A stretch of 64,000 nt of DNA, taken from NCBI GenBank assembly GCA_026874595.1, contig CM049311.1:12181676-12245675 (forward strand), in the 5' to 3' direction. Source of the DNA: Sipunculus nudus (Eukaryota; Annelida; Sipuncula; Golfingiida; Sipunculidae). Each line of letters starts with the position of its first letter. The first letter of the stretch is position 1. The notes beneath the pieces were generated by a model. The model made no database searches. It saw only the letters and a list, made by a program, of their open reading frames with translations, and was not told the DNA's origin. Below are positions 1 through 9,677 of this stretch, piece by piece. The position numbers and the translations under genes are program-made.

Positions 1-40
1 ATAGAATGCATTTGATAATACTGGTAGCGTCTTAATACTG
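1..40. repeat. Left remnant of the 128-bp tandem array
   Basis: The sequence GAATGCATTTGATAATACTGG resembles the tail of the units at 2461-3045 (GAATGCGTTTTATAAT..TGGTAGC). It ends in the ACTG target duplication, which shows that the array continued across the insertion. Confidence 0.6.
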
Positions 41-179
41 TGTTTCGGAACCTAATATACTCTCGCAAGAGTCATAAAAGGACTTAGCCTCATTTAGAGA
101 ATACTCCTCGCAGGAGTCTTGAAAGGTATTAGCCTTATTTAATTCCTCGAAGGAATCAACTGAAGTTTACCCCGCAAGT

Positions 180-1499
180 TACGGGTTCTTCTTTGGATTC
201 AGAATGCACTTGGGCCTCCGTAGCATCAAACTCTTTATTGGAGTCAATAAAGGAGTTGTCCCCTTATTTACATGAAAAGAGCCTGGCTCTTGTACTATGC
301 TATGCATTGAATTTGAAACAAAACCAGAAGGTTTGCTATTAGGTTTATTCGCAAGTTTCCAGCTGTCAGATATTAAATGACCGTCCTTCTTGCAGTAATT
401 ACAGATTTTCTTTGAAAATGACTGGTCTTGGTTGGACACAGTGGACGTAGGCTGAGGTGTAGTAATGGACTTTGCTGTACTATCAGGACTATTAGTACTG
501 AATGACTGCGCTTTAAACTTATTTTGACCATACTGATTTACATTCTTGTTTGTGAATGACTAGTTTGATTTGCTTGTAAAGGACATTTTTTGTGTTAATG
601 AATAATCACCAGCTAATTGAGCAGCAATGTTGTGTTTCAGGACTTTTCTCATCGAGAAAAGTTTTAACATCTGTGTTTATGCAGCGCTTAAATTCCTTGA
701 GCAAAATCAACTGGCGTAAATTGTCATAATCTGTCATTACATTATTAGAACTACACCAGCGATCAAACAACTGTTCTTTTGTCCTAGCAAATTCGACCTA
801 AGTCTGTTCTTTGCGCTTTTCCCAATTGCTGATTTTTTGTCGGTAAGCCTCCGGAACTAGCTCATAACCTTTTAGGATTAGCCGTTCTACCACGTCATAG
901 TCAGCAGCAGCTTCTACTGAAAGCTTGAATAAATTTCTCTGGCCTTGCCAGTAAATACACTTTGTGACAGCATAGTCCAATTTTCCTTAGACCATTTTAA
1001 ATTTCAGCTACCTTCTCAAAGTGTAAAAATTATTTATCAACCTCTTTTTCTTGAACAGGTGGGAAAAGTCTAATGTGTTTAGTAACGTCAAAACTTTGAG
1101 TACGGGCAGCACTTAGACTACGTTCTACTTTAAGTCTTTCTAGCTCCAGTCGTTTTAACTCTATTTCTTTTTCTTTTTCTAGTCTTTCTTTTTTTTTCTC
1201 TGTATTTCTAATTCCCTCTCTCTTCTTTGTTTTTCTTATTCTAACTGTTTTAATGCTAGCTAATTTTGCATTTCTAACTTTTTAAATTCTAATTGCATAG
1301 CAAGACTGTCATTTTTGATGTTTCAACTTCAATTAAACCTCGGCTAAGTTACTAGATCTTCCTTGACTTTAGCAATGATATCAGGCTTTCTCAAAGCACT
1401 TAACCCTAAGTGTTGTCCCAAAAGCAACAACTGTGCTTTTGACAACTGTTGATCAGGGTAGGGATCGTCAACAAATGTCTCAGGTATGAAATCTGCCAT
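180..1499 (-). pseudogene. Decayed gag of the truncated Gypsy-type element
   Basis: The likely start is the ATG at 1497-1499, which opens MADFIPETFVDDPYPDQ. A Lys/Glu-rich stretch follows near 1150-1250. Near 798-980 is a capsid segment with LVPEAYRQKI and NWEKRKEQ, typical of SCAN-like gag of animal Gypsy elements. Near 370-410 is a zinc knuckle, CNYCKKDGHLISDS, in which the last Cys of CX2CX4HX4C is Ser. Several stops and frame changes separate these blocks, so no intact protein is made. Residues downstream of the knuckle show a short repeated acidic pattern up to about position 45. The family assignment rests on motif recognition only. Confidence 0.7.
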
Positions 1500-1645
1500 A
1501 ATAAGATGTCAAAACAATAACAAAAAAAAAAACACTGAGATAAATCCTGTAAACAATATACTGGAAACAATATGTAATCTTGAAAACAATGTATGATAAA
1601 ACAATGTCCAGGTCAAGGCCTAATAAATTGTCAAAACTATTAAGC

Positions 1646-1663
1646 ATCCTGAACGAGCCCCCA
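1646..1663 (-). other. Primer binding site, tRNA-Pro-like
   Basis: Read on the minus strand the site is TGGGGGCTCGTTCAGGAT. This resembles the 18-nt complement of the 3' end of tRNA-Pro, used by many retroelements, with two differences by eye. It lies 6 nt inside the LTR edge at 1670, where a PBS should be, which fixes the element's orientation. Confidence 0.7.
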
Positions 1664-1669
1664 ACTTTA

Positions 1670-2460
1670 TGTTACGGAACCTAATATAAACAGATCATGC
1701 ATGCGTGATGAACACAAATTCTGTAACGAAGATTAAAAAAATCAGATTCTGTAACACTAGGCAGCGTTAAATGTCTAGGGGAATGAATAAAGAAGTCAGT
1801 GTTTCTTTGTTAACAAATAAATATAATTTAATCTTAAAACAACCCTAACAATACAATACACTAAATAAATACAATTATACAGTAAAACAGCGGTATAACA
1901 ACAAATCAATGCAATCACACAGAAAAATAAACAATGTGCACAGTATAATGATACTAACACCGTCACAACGATAAGTTCTTTAAATGTATACTCTTGGAGA
2001 ATGACAGTCTAGTGTAAAAGCTCTTGTAACAATCCAGAAAGTTAACTGAAGCCCAAATGCACATAATCCAGAAGAAACTCTGAAGACAATCTATAATTGC
2101 TTTAGTTGTCGGATAAGGTCCCAGAAACTGACACACGCTTCTGCGTCCGCTGGAAATCTTCTCTGCTCTTTCCTGGCTCTAAAGCACAGCCCCTTTATAT
2201 ACTCTTCACCCCAAGCCGAGAATTTTCCACTTCTCGGACAGTCTATAAGATCTTACATTACACAATAAACACGCGTTACAGGAATCATCTAGAAGAACAT
2301 CGTTGTGTGATTCTCCACATACCAGGGTCCACGTGAACTCGGCCCAAGCTAGGATGACAACAAGAGTTCAACCAGTACGGTTTATGTAACAAGCGGCCAG
2401 ACAAGAGCGCTACAACATAAGTTACGCCCGTACCACACAATGAAAAGAGCACCTGTAACA
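1670..2460 (-). repeat. LTR (5' LTR of the truncated Gypsy-type element)
   Basis: A 791-bp segment starts TGTTACGG and ends CTGTAACA, giving a 6-bp inverted terminus TGTTAC/GTAACA. On the minus strand a TATA box (TATATAAAGGGG, 2190-2202) lies inside it. A tRNA-Pro-like primer site follows six bases outside it. It directly abuts the ACTG target duplication on the right. Confidence 0.75.
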
Positions 2461-3046
2461 ACTGGATGAAGTCATTCCACTCCAAACCGATAGCTGTAAG
2501 CCTGCTCTGTTCTTAGCTTCATTGCAGGCAGACCTTGTACTTCAGTCTGACCACAGAATGCGTTTCATAATTCTGGTTATCTCTTAACACTGGATGAAGT
2601 CAGTCCACACTAATCCGATAGCTGTAAGCCTGCCCCATTCTCAGCCCTTATGGAAGCATACCTTGTTCTTCAATCTGACAGTGGAATACGCTTTATATTA
2701 CTGGTGGCTTATATACCAGGGAAGTCAGTCCAGCCTAAACCGATAGGTTGAATACGTTTTATAATTTTGGTAGCGCATACACTGGGTGAAGTCAGTCCAT
2801 TATAACCCTAAATGTTTAGGCCTGCCCGGTTCTCAGATCTAGTGCAAGCAGACCTTTTTCTTCAATCTGAAAATAGAAAGCGTTTTATAATCCTGGTAGC
2901 AGCCGAGCAGGATCCTGTTAGCAGGATATTAGCACTGGGTTAAGTTAGGTCATTCTAGCTGGACAGGTTTAGTCCATTCCTGTTCTTAGACCTAATGCAT
3001 GCAGACCTTGTTCTCCAAACTGAAAATAAAATGCGTTTTATAATCC
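2461..3046. repeat. Tandem repeat, unit about 128 bp
   Basis: Units begin with ACTGGATGAAGTCAGTCCA and end with GCGTTTTATAATCCTGGTAGC. Starts are seen near 2461, 2589, 2717 (partial), 2781 and 2933. Other shared blocks are CGATAGCTGTAAGCCTGC and GCAGACCTTGTTCTTCAATCTGA. The copies are clearly diverged, and one is internally deleted. Confidence 0.8.
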
Positions 3047-3589
3047 TGATTGAGTTCGTGAGCAGTCACGAAAACAAGTAGATTTAATTTATGTTTTTCA
3101 AGTCATGGTGAGTTCCTGTTCTAGATTGCGTTAGGCAATTGGCAAGAATTTTTTCTTCTAAATAAATCTTAATTCTGTCTAATTCATAAAGTATTTTCAA
3201 TCATCTTTAAATTATTTTTAAAACTTAAAAAAACTGTTATAATCATTTTATGCACCCAATAACAGTAAGCCATTTTAGTTGACGGATACTAAACTACATG
3301 AGAAAAGATTTTTTCTATTTTCTATTGAAAAGAAATGAAAATTTCAAAATATGAATTCCATTGGAACGGACATTGAACATCATAACTCCTATAGGTTATA
3401 TTTCATCTCTTCACGTAGTGGCATATTGTTCGGTAAAGTGAAGTTGTATAACTGATCTTTATTTCAATAATGGTATTCAGTAATATGACAACAATAATAA
3501 TACTGGATTACGATAAGGATTGAAATGCACACTATAAAATTTGGTCCGTTTTCTAAAACACATTATTTTATTCAAAAATTATTTTTCAG
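3047..3589. other. Non-coding, AT-rich; intron or 5' flank of the lectin-NACHT gene
   Basis: No exon-like open stretch was found. The N-terminal half of the CTLD, its signal peptide and its promoter are not recognisable here. They probably lie left of the window or were lost. Confidence 0.5.
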
Positions 3590-3790
3590 TCGACATTATT
3601 TACGAGCACTGGAATCCAGGTCACCATTCTCAGTTAGGAGCATGTGGTGTCGTGCAGTTTACTGAATTATCGTGGACATTCAGACCAGATCAATGTTCAA
3701 AGAACTTGCCTTACGCCTGTGTAATGAAGGTAGAACCTACATTCACCAGACTTGGAATAACTGGCACAACAACACCTAACGACACATCTG
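3590..3790 (+). CDS. Exon: C-terminal half of a CTLD plus stalk
   Basis: The acceptor is ATTATTTTTCAG and the donor CTG|GTATAT. The exon reads YEHWNPGHHSQLGACG, then LSWTFRPDQC and LPYACV, matching the W.PG...C...W...C...P+.C pattern at the end of C-type lectin folds. The Cys residues are at the expected spacing. The EPN/QPD and WND sugar- and calcium-binding motifs are not evident, so ligand binding may be non-canonical. The stalk that follows is rich in Thr and carries an NDT N-glycosylation sequon. Confidence 0.75.
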
Positions 3791-4077
3791 GTATATGATT
3801 GATATATATTCAATATATATATATATATATATAATTGTACCAGAAAATATAGTACAATATTAAAAATATATATATAAATACATAGAAAGAATTAAAAATG
3901 TAAGCAAAGTCTATATTTGTTACGAAGTCAGAATATAATATATCAAGTAGCATTTTTTTACTAAAACGCATGTCAGTTATGAGATACATATTCCATCTTT
4001 GCAGTAAATCAACTCTGATAGTAAATATCTATTTATAAAAGATACTGTTATCATCTTGAGTTGCCGCTTACGGACTG

Positions 4078-4138
<61 letters not shown>

Positions 4139-5534
4139 TAATAATGATTCTTCGATCTTTCCGTCTTCATGTATATTTAGGCTGTGGTTTTGATATTATA
4201 TAACATCTTCAACAATCTGCGATAACAATTTCACACATTCTCATTGCAGAAACAAGGACACATCAGTTGGGTCTTATCTTGGCAACGACTTTCGGAATAT
4301 TATTTGTGATATGTGTCATGACCGTTTTGTTCATAAGAATGGTGAGTTAGGGTACCTACTGAAATGTATGCTTAATTTTTCCATCGATGATATTTCCTTT
4401 AAAAGGCAACAGTATTCAAGTTCATGATGTATTTTATCTTTCTGTTAAAAATATAAATAATTACGATCATAAAGGCCTTAATACAATATTATTTCTTCAA
4501 GTCGATGACTGTTATATTCAGTTTTGGTAAATTTACGAGAAACAATATAAATCTGTCTTGTTCATAAAGCATATTAAGAAACAAAATGAAAATCGGAGCA
4601 ACCGATCAGCGGAAACAGAAGAGGAACCTCTGAAAAATTCGGCTTCAGAAGGTGAGACTATCCTCAATCTCCTCTCTAAGCCCTTTCAGTATAATATCAA
4701 TGACTATAGTGACTTTTAGATCGATATCTCTATTTGACTGTACATGTTTTGGTAAGTCATCAAGAGGCCATCTCTTAAAGGTCATATTTGGTCAACAGAT
4801 TATTGTCCTTCTTTCATTATTAATTGATAAAATATCCTCATTAGATTTGACACCTCACTCTCATATTTTTGTATGCATTATTAATACATTATTATCAGAT
4901 ATGTGTGTATCATATATTATTTAGAACCTACCCCATCATGCATATCAAGGTCCAAACAAAGTATCTCTTACAGGAAAGGTCTAAATTCCATTGTAAAATT
5001 GTATTCCTGAATAACAAAAACCATTTATTGTGTTGACATATAAACAGACTATAAACAAATTAGACACACTGGACCAATTTAAAGATGGATTTAATTTTGA
5101 GCTGGATATTTTCCAGATTACATTCCAAATCTGGCCTAGCTGAGTTTCAAACTGGCCCTCTCTTCATAAAAATCATGTGGTGGAGACTTCAGGAATATAA
5201 TCTGGTCTGGCTAGATCTTAAAACTTGGCCAGCGTAGCTTTACCCCAAAGAGTTACAACAAATAATTATAATCTGTAACTAACCCGCCAATCTAAATCAA
5301 AATCTTTAAACTCTCAGTAGATCGAACTTTAACACCTCTAATCAAAATATGATATCAGGAAAGGAGGGACTATAGATAATGTAAAGATTAATTTTAAAAA
5401 AATTGTAGCAATTTCACCTTACACCAACAAGTTTTGTAAAAGATAAAGTATGTTAATTTTATGATCTCACTTCTGTCAGCCTAATCCAAATTAATACAGA
5501 TTCAAAGAAAGAAAATCCTGTATTTCAAATAAAC

Positions 5535-5588
<54 letters not shown>

Positions 5589-7803
5589 TGTTTTTATCAT
5601 TTCATTTATACATTCCAGATGGCGGCTCAGGAGATGAATTTAATTGGATTAAGAATAAAATGATACAAATATTAAAAACTTATTTTGCAAATGTGTCCGT
5701 GTATGTCGACTATGCAATCATGAAAGGTATACATCCTGAAGAAGACGGAGAGTTGCAGGAACACAGAGAACTTTTCAGAGAGGTAAGGAATCGATATATT
5801 TAGCATTTAAAATGTAAAATAATGTTGTTTGTTCGCAAATGATTATAGGACAAACAGTATTTTACACATGGCAAAATCGACATTGCTGCATCGCAAAAAA
5901 ATACAAAAAAAATTGTCGGAAAAAAATCTTTTGTATACACATGCTCTTAAGAATGATAACTCCCTTTATGATGTTAGCACGTTTTAACTGTGAAATATTC
6001 ACGATTTTATAAGAATTCAGATCAATCAAAGATAATTATATTCTAATTTATACATTTCATGTTGAACGTGATTTTTAGAGAGACGATCGCACAACAATTT
6101 ACTTGACTGGTGATCCAGGGGTTGGAAAGTCATCACTTGTGAAGCGCATTTGTGCTGACTGGGTATTTTCCCAACAGGAACGTCTATCTAGAAATCCGAT
6201 AAAACAGTTCCAGGTGATGCTGCCTATTTTTCTGCGCGATGTAGGAATAAATAATACATTTTGTGAGATTGTTGCGAAAGAATATCAGCTATCAGAGCAG
6301 GAAGCGAAACACGTTTGCCAATACATTGAGGACGCGATGAGGCCGACACTTATCGTCCTTGATGGACTTGACGAATACAGTGAGGAAACGTCTGAAGAAA
6401 TTACTAAAATAATTCGAAGGGAGACGTTTCCTCATGTTACCTTATTAATCACGTCCAGGTACTCTTCAGAATCATTCTTTCCAAATGACAGAGTACGCGA
6501 GCGTTTTATGGAAGTCCGACTAATGGGATTAACGGATGAAGGTGTTAAGGGATATATAGACCATTCTTTCAGAGGAGAGGAAATGGAAAAGAAGGAATTA
6601 ATTATTCAGATAGAGAAATCACACGAGATGGTGCGTCTGAGCCGTGTGCCGGCCATCCTGTCAATGATGACAACATTATGGCCGGCAAACCACAAACTTG
6701 GTTCAACCGTGACAGACTTCTATAAAGGGTTTGTAGCCTTTACATTTGCAAAGTCCCGTGAAAAGGAGAAGGTGACGGCAATAGATTTATTCTCAAGTGA
6801 CCTTCTGGAAAAGTATAAGAAAAATATTATGGCCTTCAGTCGCCTTGCCACAGTTAATATGAAGACTCATCGGCTGGAAATAATCTTTCGGCACCAGGAC
6901 GTGCTAGACCACATCCAGTCTGACGATCTTGAAATAGGATTTATATATGTTAAACAAAACCCTGGAGGGGAGAAGGTATATCAGTTCATACACAAAACGC
7001 TGCAAGAGTTTTTCTCAGCTTTTTTCATCGTTCATTGTGGAATAGCAGAACAAAAAGCAGTGCTGATGGATCTTTGCAATTGTCAACAAGCTTTCACTAA
7101 AATGACTATGATTAGACAATTTGTACTCGGCTTAGGCGGGGAAAACATAAAAGAACGGATAGACGTACTGCTTTATGGCGAGAAAGATCAGATTATCCGG
7201 ATGCACACAGAACTACTTTTGGATTATCTTGCTCAGAATCAAGAGTCCAGTCTCCCGTTACCCGGTGAAGTATGGTTATACATGAACAATAGGTACCCGG
7301 CTCATCACTATGCAAATTTTTTTAGTCAGGAGGGAAGCCGTTTAAATGAACTGAGGCTATGGTCAGGGGATGAGAAACACTGGGGTCTTCTGCAACATTT
7401 GCACGCCCCACGCCTTAGAATATTACATCTTTATAAGTCCATTGAAGTGATGCAACCGATGGACAGTTGCTGTTTATCAGATTCACTAGACACGACTCTT
7501 GCAAAATTTGAGCTAGAACATCTGGCAGTAGGTGGCATTCGTAATGAAACAGAGTCATCTGCAATAGTTAAATCATTGTCCCATATGTCGCATATGATGC
7601 ACGCACTGGAGTTTTTTGGAACCGCTTTGACAGGCAATCCAATTCAAATACTGAAAACTTGGTTGCCGGAATCAAACCTTCGCATACTGAATATGTCATT
7701 TTGTGACCTAACATTAGAAGAGGCTATTGGGATTTTCTCTGAACTACCAATATCACTTCAAACACTTAAGGTCCGTGGTAACAACCTAGGAGGACTGTCA
7801 TAG
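3590..7803 (+). CDS. Membrane-anchored C-type lectin / NACHT-LRR receptor, 5' partial
   Basis: Five exons join in phase with GT-AG introns: 3590-3790 (phase 1 to 1), 4250-4341 (1 to 0), 4570-4651 (0 to 1), 5619-5782 (1 to 0) and 6079-7803. In order they encode the C-terminal half of a CTLD, a Thr-rich stalk, one transmembrane helix, a polar acidic linker, a short helical segment, a complete NACHT ATPase core and C-terminal LRR-like repeats. Basic residues (IRMHIKKQ) directly after the helix predict an N-terminus-out topology, putting the lectin outside and NACHT in the cytoplasm. By family knowledge, NACHT proteins are nucleotide-dependent oligomerising switches used in innate immunity, and CTLDs bind glycans or proteins. 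The combined sensor role is inference. The upstream exons are not seen. The TAG at 7801-7803 may be premature. An alternative is two adjacent genes, but the matching phases across all four introns argue for one. Confidence 0.75.
4080..4135. repeat. (AT)n microsatellite in intron of the lectin-NACHT gene
   Basis: About 56 bp of pure AT. A second tract is at 5539-5583 in the third visible intron, and a shorter one at 3813-3833. Confidence 0.9.
4250..4341 (+). CDS. Exon: single transmembrane helix
   Basis: The acceptor is TCTCATTGCAG and the donor ATG|GTGAGT. Joined in phase 1 to the previous exon it reads ETRTHQ, then a hydrophobic run containing LATTFGILFVICVMTVLF, then IRM. About 22 uncharged residues followed by Arg (and Lys-Lys in the next exon) form a textbook stop-transfer segment. 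Confidence 0.75.
4570..4651 (+). CDS. Exon: juxtamembrane cytoplasmic linker
   Basis: The exon reads HIKKQNENRSNRS, then AETEEEPLKNSASE. It starts in phase 0 after a weak acceptor (CATAAAG) and ends phase 1 at AAG|GTGAGA. It is hydrophilic, basic then acidic, with no known domain. It is short enough to need RNA evidence. Confidence 0.6.
5619..5782 (+). CDS. Exon: helical segment before NACHT
   Basis: The acceptor is TTATACATTCCAG and the donor GAG|GTAAGG. It starts DGGSGDEFNWIKNKMIQ and ends ELQEHRELFRE. The second half resembles the spacer that precedes the P-loop in many invertebrate NACHT proteins (acidic, ending near ..LFR). No separate effector domain such as death, CARD or TIR is visible. 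Confidence 0.7.
6079..7803 (+). CDS. Exon: NACHT ATPase and LRR-like repeats
   Basis: One large exon follows the acceptor TGATTTTTAG. The Walker A motif GDPGVGKSS is at 6109-6135. Walker B LIVLDGLDE is at 6349-6375, with the acidic pair typical of NACHT. Sensor-1 LLITSR is at 6442-6459, and a helical-domain RVPAIL is near 6643. The winged-helix end motif FIHKTLQEFFSAFF is at 6985-7026. LRR-like stretches follow, clearest as LRILNMSFCDL and LQTLKVRGNNLGG from about 7678. All catalytic motifs look intact, so nucleotide binding and hydrolysis are plausible. The frame ends at TAG 7801-7803. Confidence 0.9.
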   Translation, partial: RDDRTTIYLTGDPGVGKSSLVKRICADWVFSQQERLSRNPIKQFQVMLPIFLRDVGINNTFCEIVAKEYQLSEQEAKHVCQYIEDAMRPTLIVLDGLDEYSEETSEEITKIIRRETFPHVTLLITSRYSSESFFPNDRVRERFMEVRLMGLTDEGVKGYIDHSFRGEEMEKKELIIQIEKSHEMVRLSRVPAILSMMTTLWPANHKLGSTVTDFYKGFVAFTFAKSREKEKVTAIDLFSSDLLEKYKKNIMAFSRLATVNMKTHRLEIIFRHQDVLDHIQSDDLEIGFIYVKQNPGGEKVYQFIHKTLQEFFSAFFIVHCGIAEQKAVLMDLCNCQQAFTKMTMIRQFVLGLGGENIKERIDVLLYGEKDQIIRMHTELLLDYLAQNQESSLPLPGEVWLYMNNRYPAHHYANFFSQEGSRLNELRLWSGDEKHWGLLQHLHAPRLRILHLYKSIEVMQPMDSCCLSDSLDTTLAKFELEHLAVGGIRNETESSAIVKSLSHMSHMMHALEFFGTALTGNPIQILKTWLPESNLRILNMSFCDLTLEEAIGIFSELPISLQTLKVRGNNLGGLS

Positions 7804-7938
7804 AATGAAAACCGGCTGGTTCGGCTCCGTCACCCTAATTTAACATCAATCAACATGTCTAACTGCTGCCTCACAGAACAAGATGTCAACACGCTAAAAC
7901 ATGTAGTACAAACCTGGAAACCGAAGCTTATAACATAA
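7804..7938 (+). pseudogene. In-frame LRR-like continuation after the TAG
   Basis: The same frame stays open for 44 codons (from NENRLVRLRHPNL, through LTSINMSNCCLTEQD, to TWKPKLIT) and ends at TAA 7936-7938. LTSINMSNCCLT has the LxxLxxxxCxL form of an LRR. This suggests that the ancestral C-terminus lay here and that TAG is a recent change, a readthrough site or an assembly error. Confidence 0.6.
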
Positions 7939-8256
7939 AAGATAACATCAGTGATTTGGATGAATGTTAATCCGTCCCTGACTGGTATTTCAATCGAATT
8001 TAGCAACGAGGCTTGTCTTTGATTTAATATATACCTTTTATGGTCTTAGTTTCCAGGATATGGATTATACTTAATTTCATTGACACCAGACATACAGCTT
8101 TTATAATTGTACTTTCCATCTGCTTTCACCTAATTGATGTTGTAAAAATATTTCAAACCACGACGTTAGCTTCATTCTAACCACATTCACCTGATGATCG
8201 GGTCGCATCCCGTGAAACAGTCTGTTGTGAATTAACAGTGTTGTTTTTCTTCAGAG

Positions 8257-8303
<47 letters not shown>

Positions 8304-9590
8304 CCAATTAACCCCCTGTTCTGAGGCTTAATAGGCAAGTTCTGATTTTAAACTGCTGCCTAAGTGCATCAAGGGTAGAGGCGTACAGAGAAATGGTAGA
8401 TATGCCTTAAAGAATGCTAAATATACAATTATGACATTTGAATTCCCCCCTTTTTTATACAGAGTACGCATGACCCATGTATTATTATATGTTATTGTTA
8501 ATACTGATCAAACTTTTTTTGTATATTGTGTTCTAAATTATTAAGTTTCTTCTCAAAAGTCACTCAGGTGATGATCGTAAACTGGGAAGCATTTACAAGT
8601 AACACATAATTCATATCACAATCCCAATAATATATACTAATACATACTTTGACATAATTACTGTAACTCATCACGCTTTATTCGTTTTTACTTCCCAAAA
8701 CTCTAGTTTCACAGTTAGTTATGTGTTTAGCCTGAATAGAATATGCACTGGAACAACAAATCTCTTGTCTCTGTTTCTAACATTGTTATTACCGCATCCT
8801 TACATGGACTATTTAAACATAAACCACATTTTGCATGTTACAATAAATAACCGGAATTATAATGTCAATGTACTATCAGTGGCAAATTAGTTAATATACG
8901 TACATCTGGAGAATAAATTGCTGTCAATTTTAAGTATATAATATCGCAGTTGCAGACGGCGGGGTCGTGTTTGAAGGTATTAGCAAACATGTTTCCAAGA
9001 TGGGTAAGTACGTAAAATAATTTAAAAAAAGTACTTCTTATTATACTTTGTGATAATTACGAAAGGCTTTATATGCGTCGATGCACTTCATTTAAAGATT
9101 GCCACATATAGAGGTATTATATTTAGGTTTTCTGACATTACCTTCTCTAGTTTTGTCCAAGCTGAATATTTTTTATTTCCATATTATTTTTGCAAGGCAA
9201 ATAAAACACTTCGCATTTGCTTGTTAATATTTTCAAAGTTTTAAGTGAGAGACTCTGGAAGAGCACATTTACCCTGTTACTGTGATCGAATGTAGCCATA
9301 GCTGATTAGTCGCGGAGAAAATGTGTGTTTATCTTTCTGTTCAGGCCATAAGGAATGACTATAGTTCAGGCTGCAACCAAATGATTCACGTTCCCTGGTT
9401 TTTTGCGGACCTGTGGTGCGATATTTCGATCCATCAATTAGCATTAACTGAAAGGTACCGAAAATTTCCTCAAAATAGGCATTTAAGTTTGTCCTGTCTC
9501 TGGGACATGCATGTGTCCTTCGTCAGACGGCGTGTGAACAGTGTATTCGAGGGCCTGCGCGGGATATTTGCTAAGGTGTGTGTGTGTGTG
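7939..9590. other. 3' flank, non-coding, with an (AT)n tract at about 8258-8300
   Basis: No gene was recognised apart from the exon-like block at 8956-9003. No clear AATAAA lies close behind the stop. Confidence 0.5.
8956..9003 (+). other. Possible small exon
   Basis: The block is flanked by GCAGTTGCAG and GG|GTAAGTAC and is 48 nt, phase 1 to phase 1. It reads (D)GGVVFEGISKHVSKM. Its start resembles the DGGSGDEF start of the exon at 5619, also phase 1. It may be an alternative or leftover exon of the NACHT gene family. The neighbouring exons were not found. Confidence 0.3.
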
Positions 9591-9677
9591 GGGGGGGGGG
9601 GGGCTCATGACCGCAAAAAGTCTGAGGACCCCCCCCCCCCCCCTGGTATGATCTATATACCCCCCCCCCCCCCCCCC
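9590..9677. repeat. (GT)n-G tract followed by two long C tracts
   Basis: GTGTGTGTGTG runs into about 14 G, followed within 75 bases by C runs of about 14 and 17. The G and C tracts can pair into a hairpin or form G-quadruplex / i-motif structures. The open frame crossing them (9321-9692) has no credible protein content. Confidence 0.7.

Larger units (their letters stand above)
41..2460 (-). mobile_element. Truncated Ty3/Gypsy-type LTR element with one LTR and decayed gag
   Basis: The insertion is bounded by ACTG on both sides (37-40 and 2461-2464), and the flanks join into a continuous unit of the surrounding tandem repeat, so both ends of the insertion are visible. The right end is a full LTR (1670-2460). 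The left end keeps only about 19 bp matching the LTR start (TGTTTCGGAACCTAATATA against TGTTACGGAACCTAATATA, one mismatch) and then runs straight into gag-like sequence. Pol and almost all of the left LTR are missing. Transcription would run right to left, from the TATA box in the right LTR. The copy cannot be autonomous. Confidence 0.8.

Noticed and set aside
2461-3046. CRISPR-like array
   Set aside because: Units are long, diverged and without spacers; it is a eukaryotic tandem repeat.
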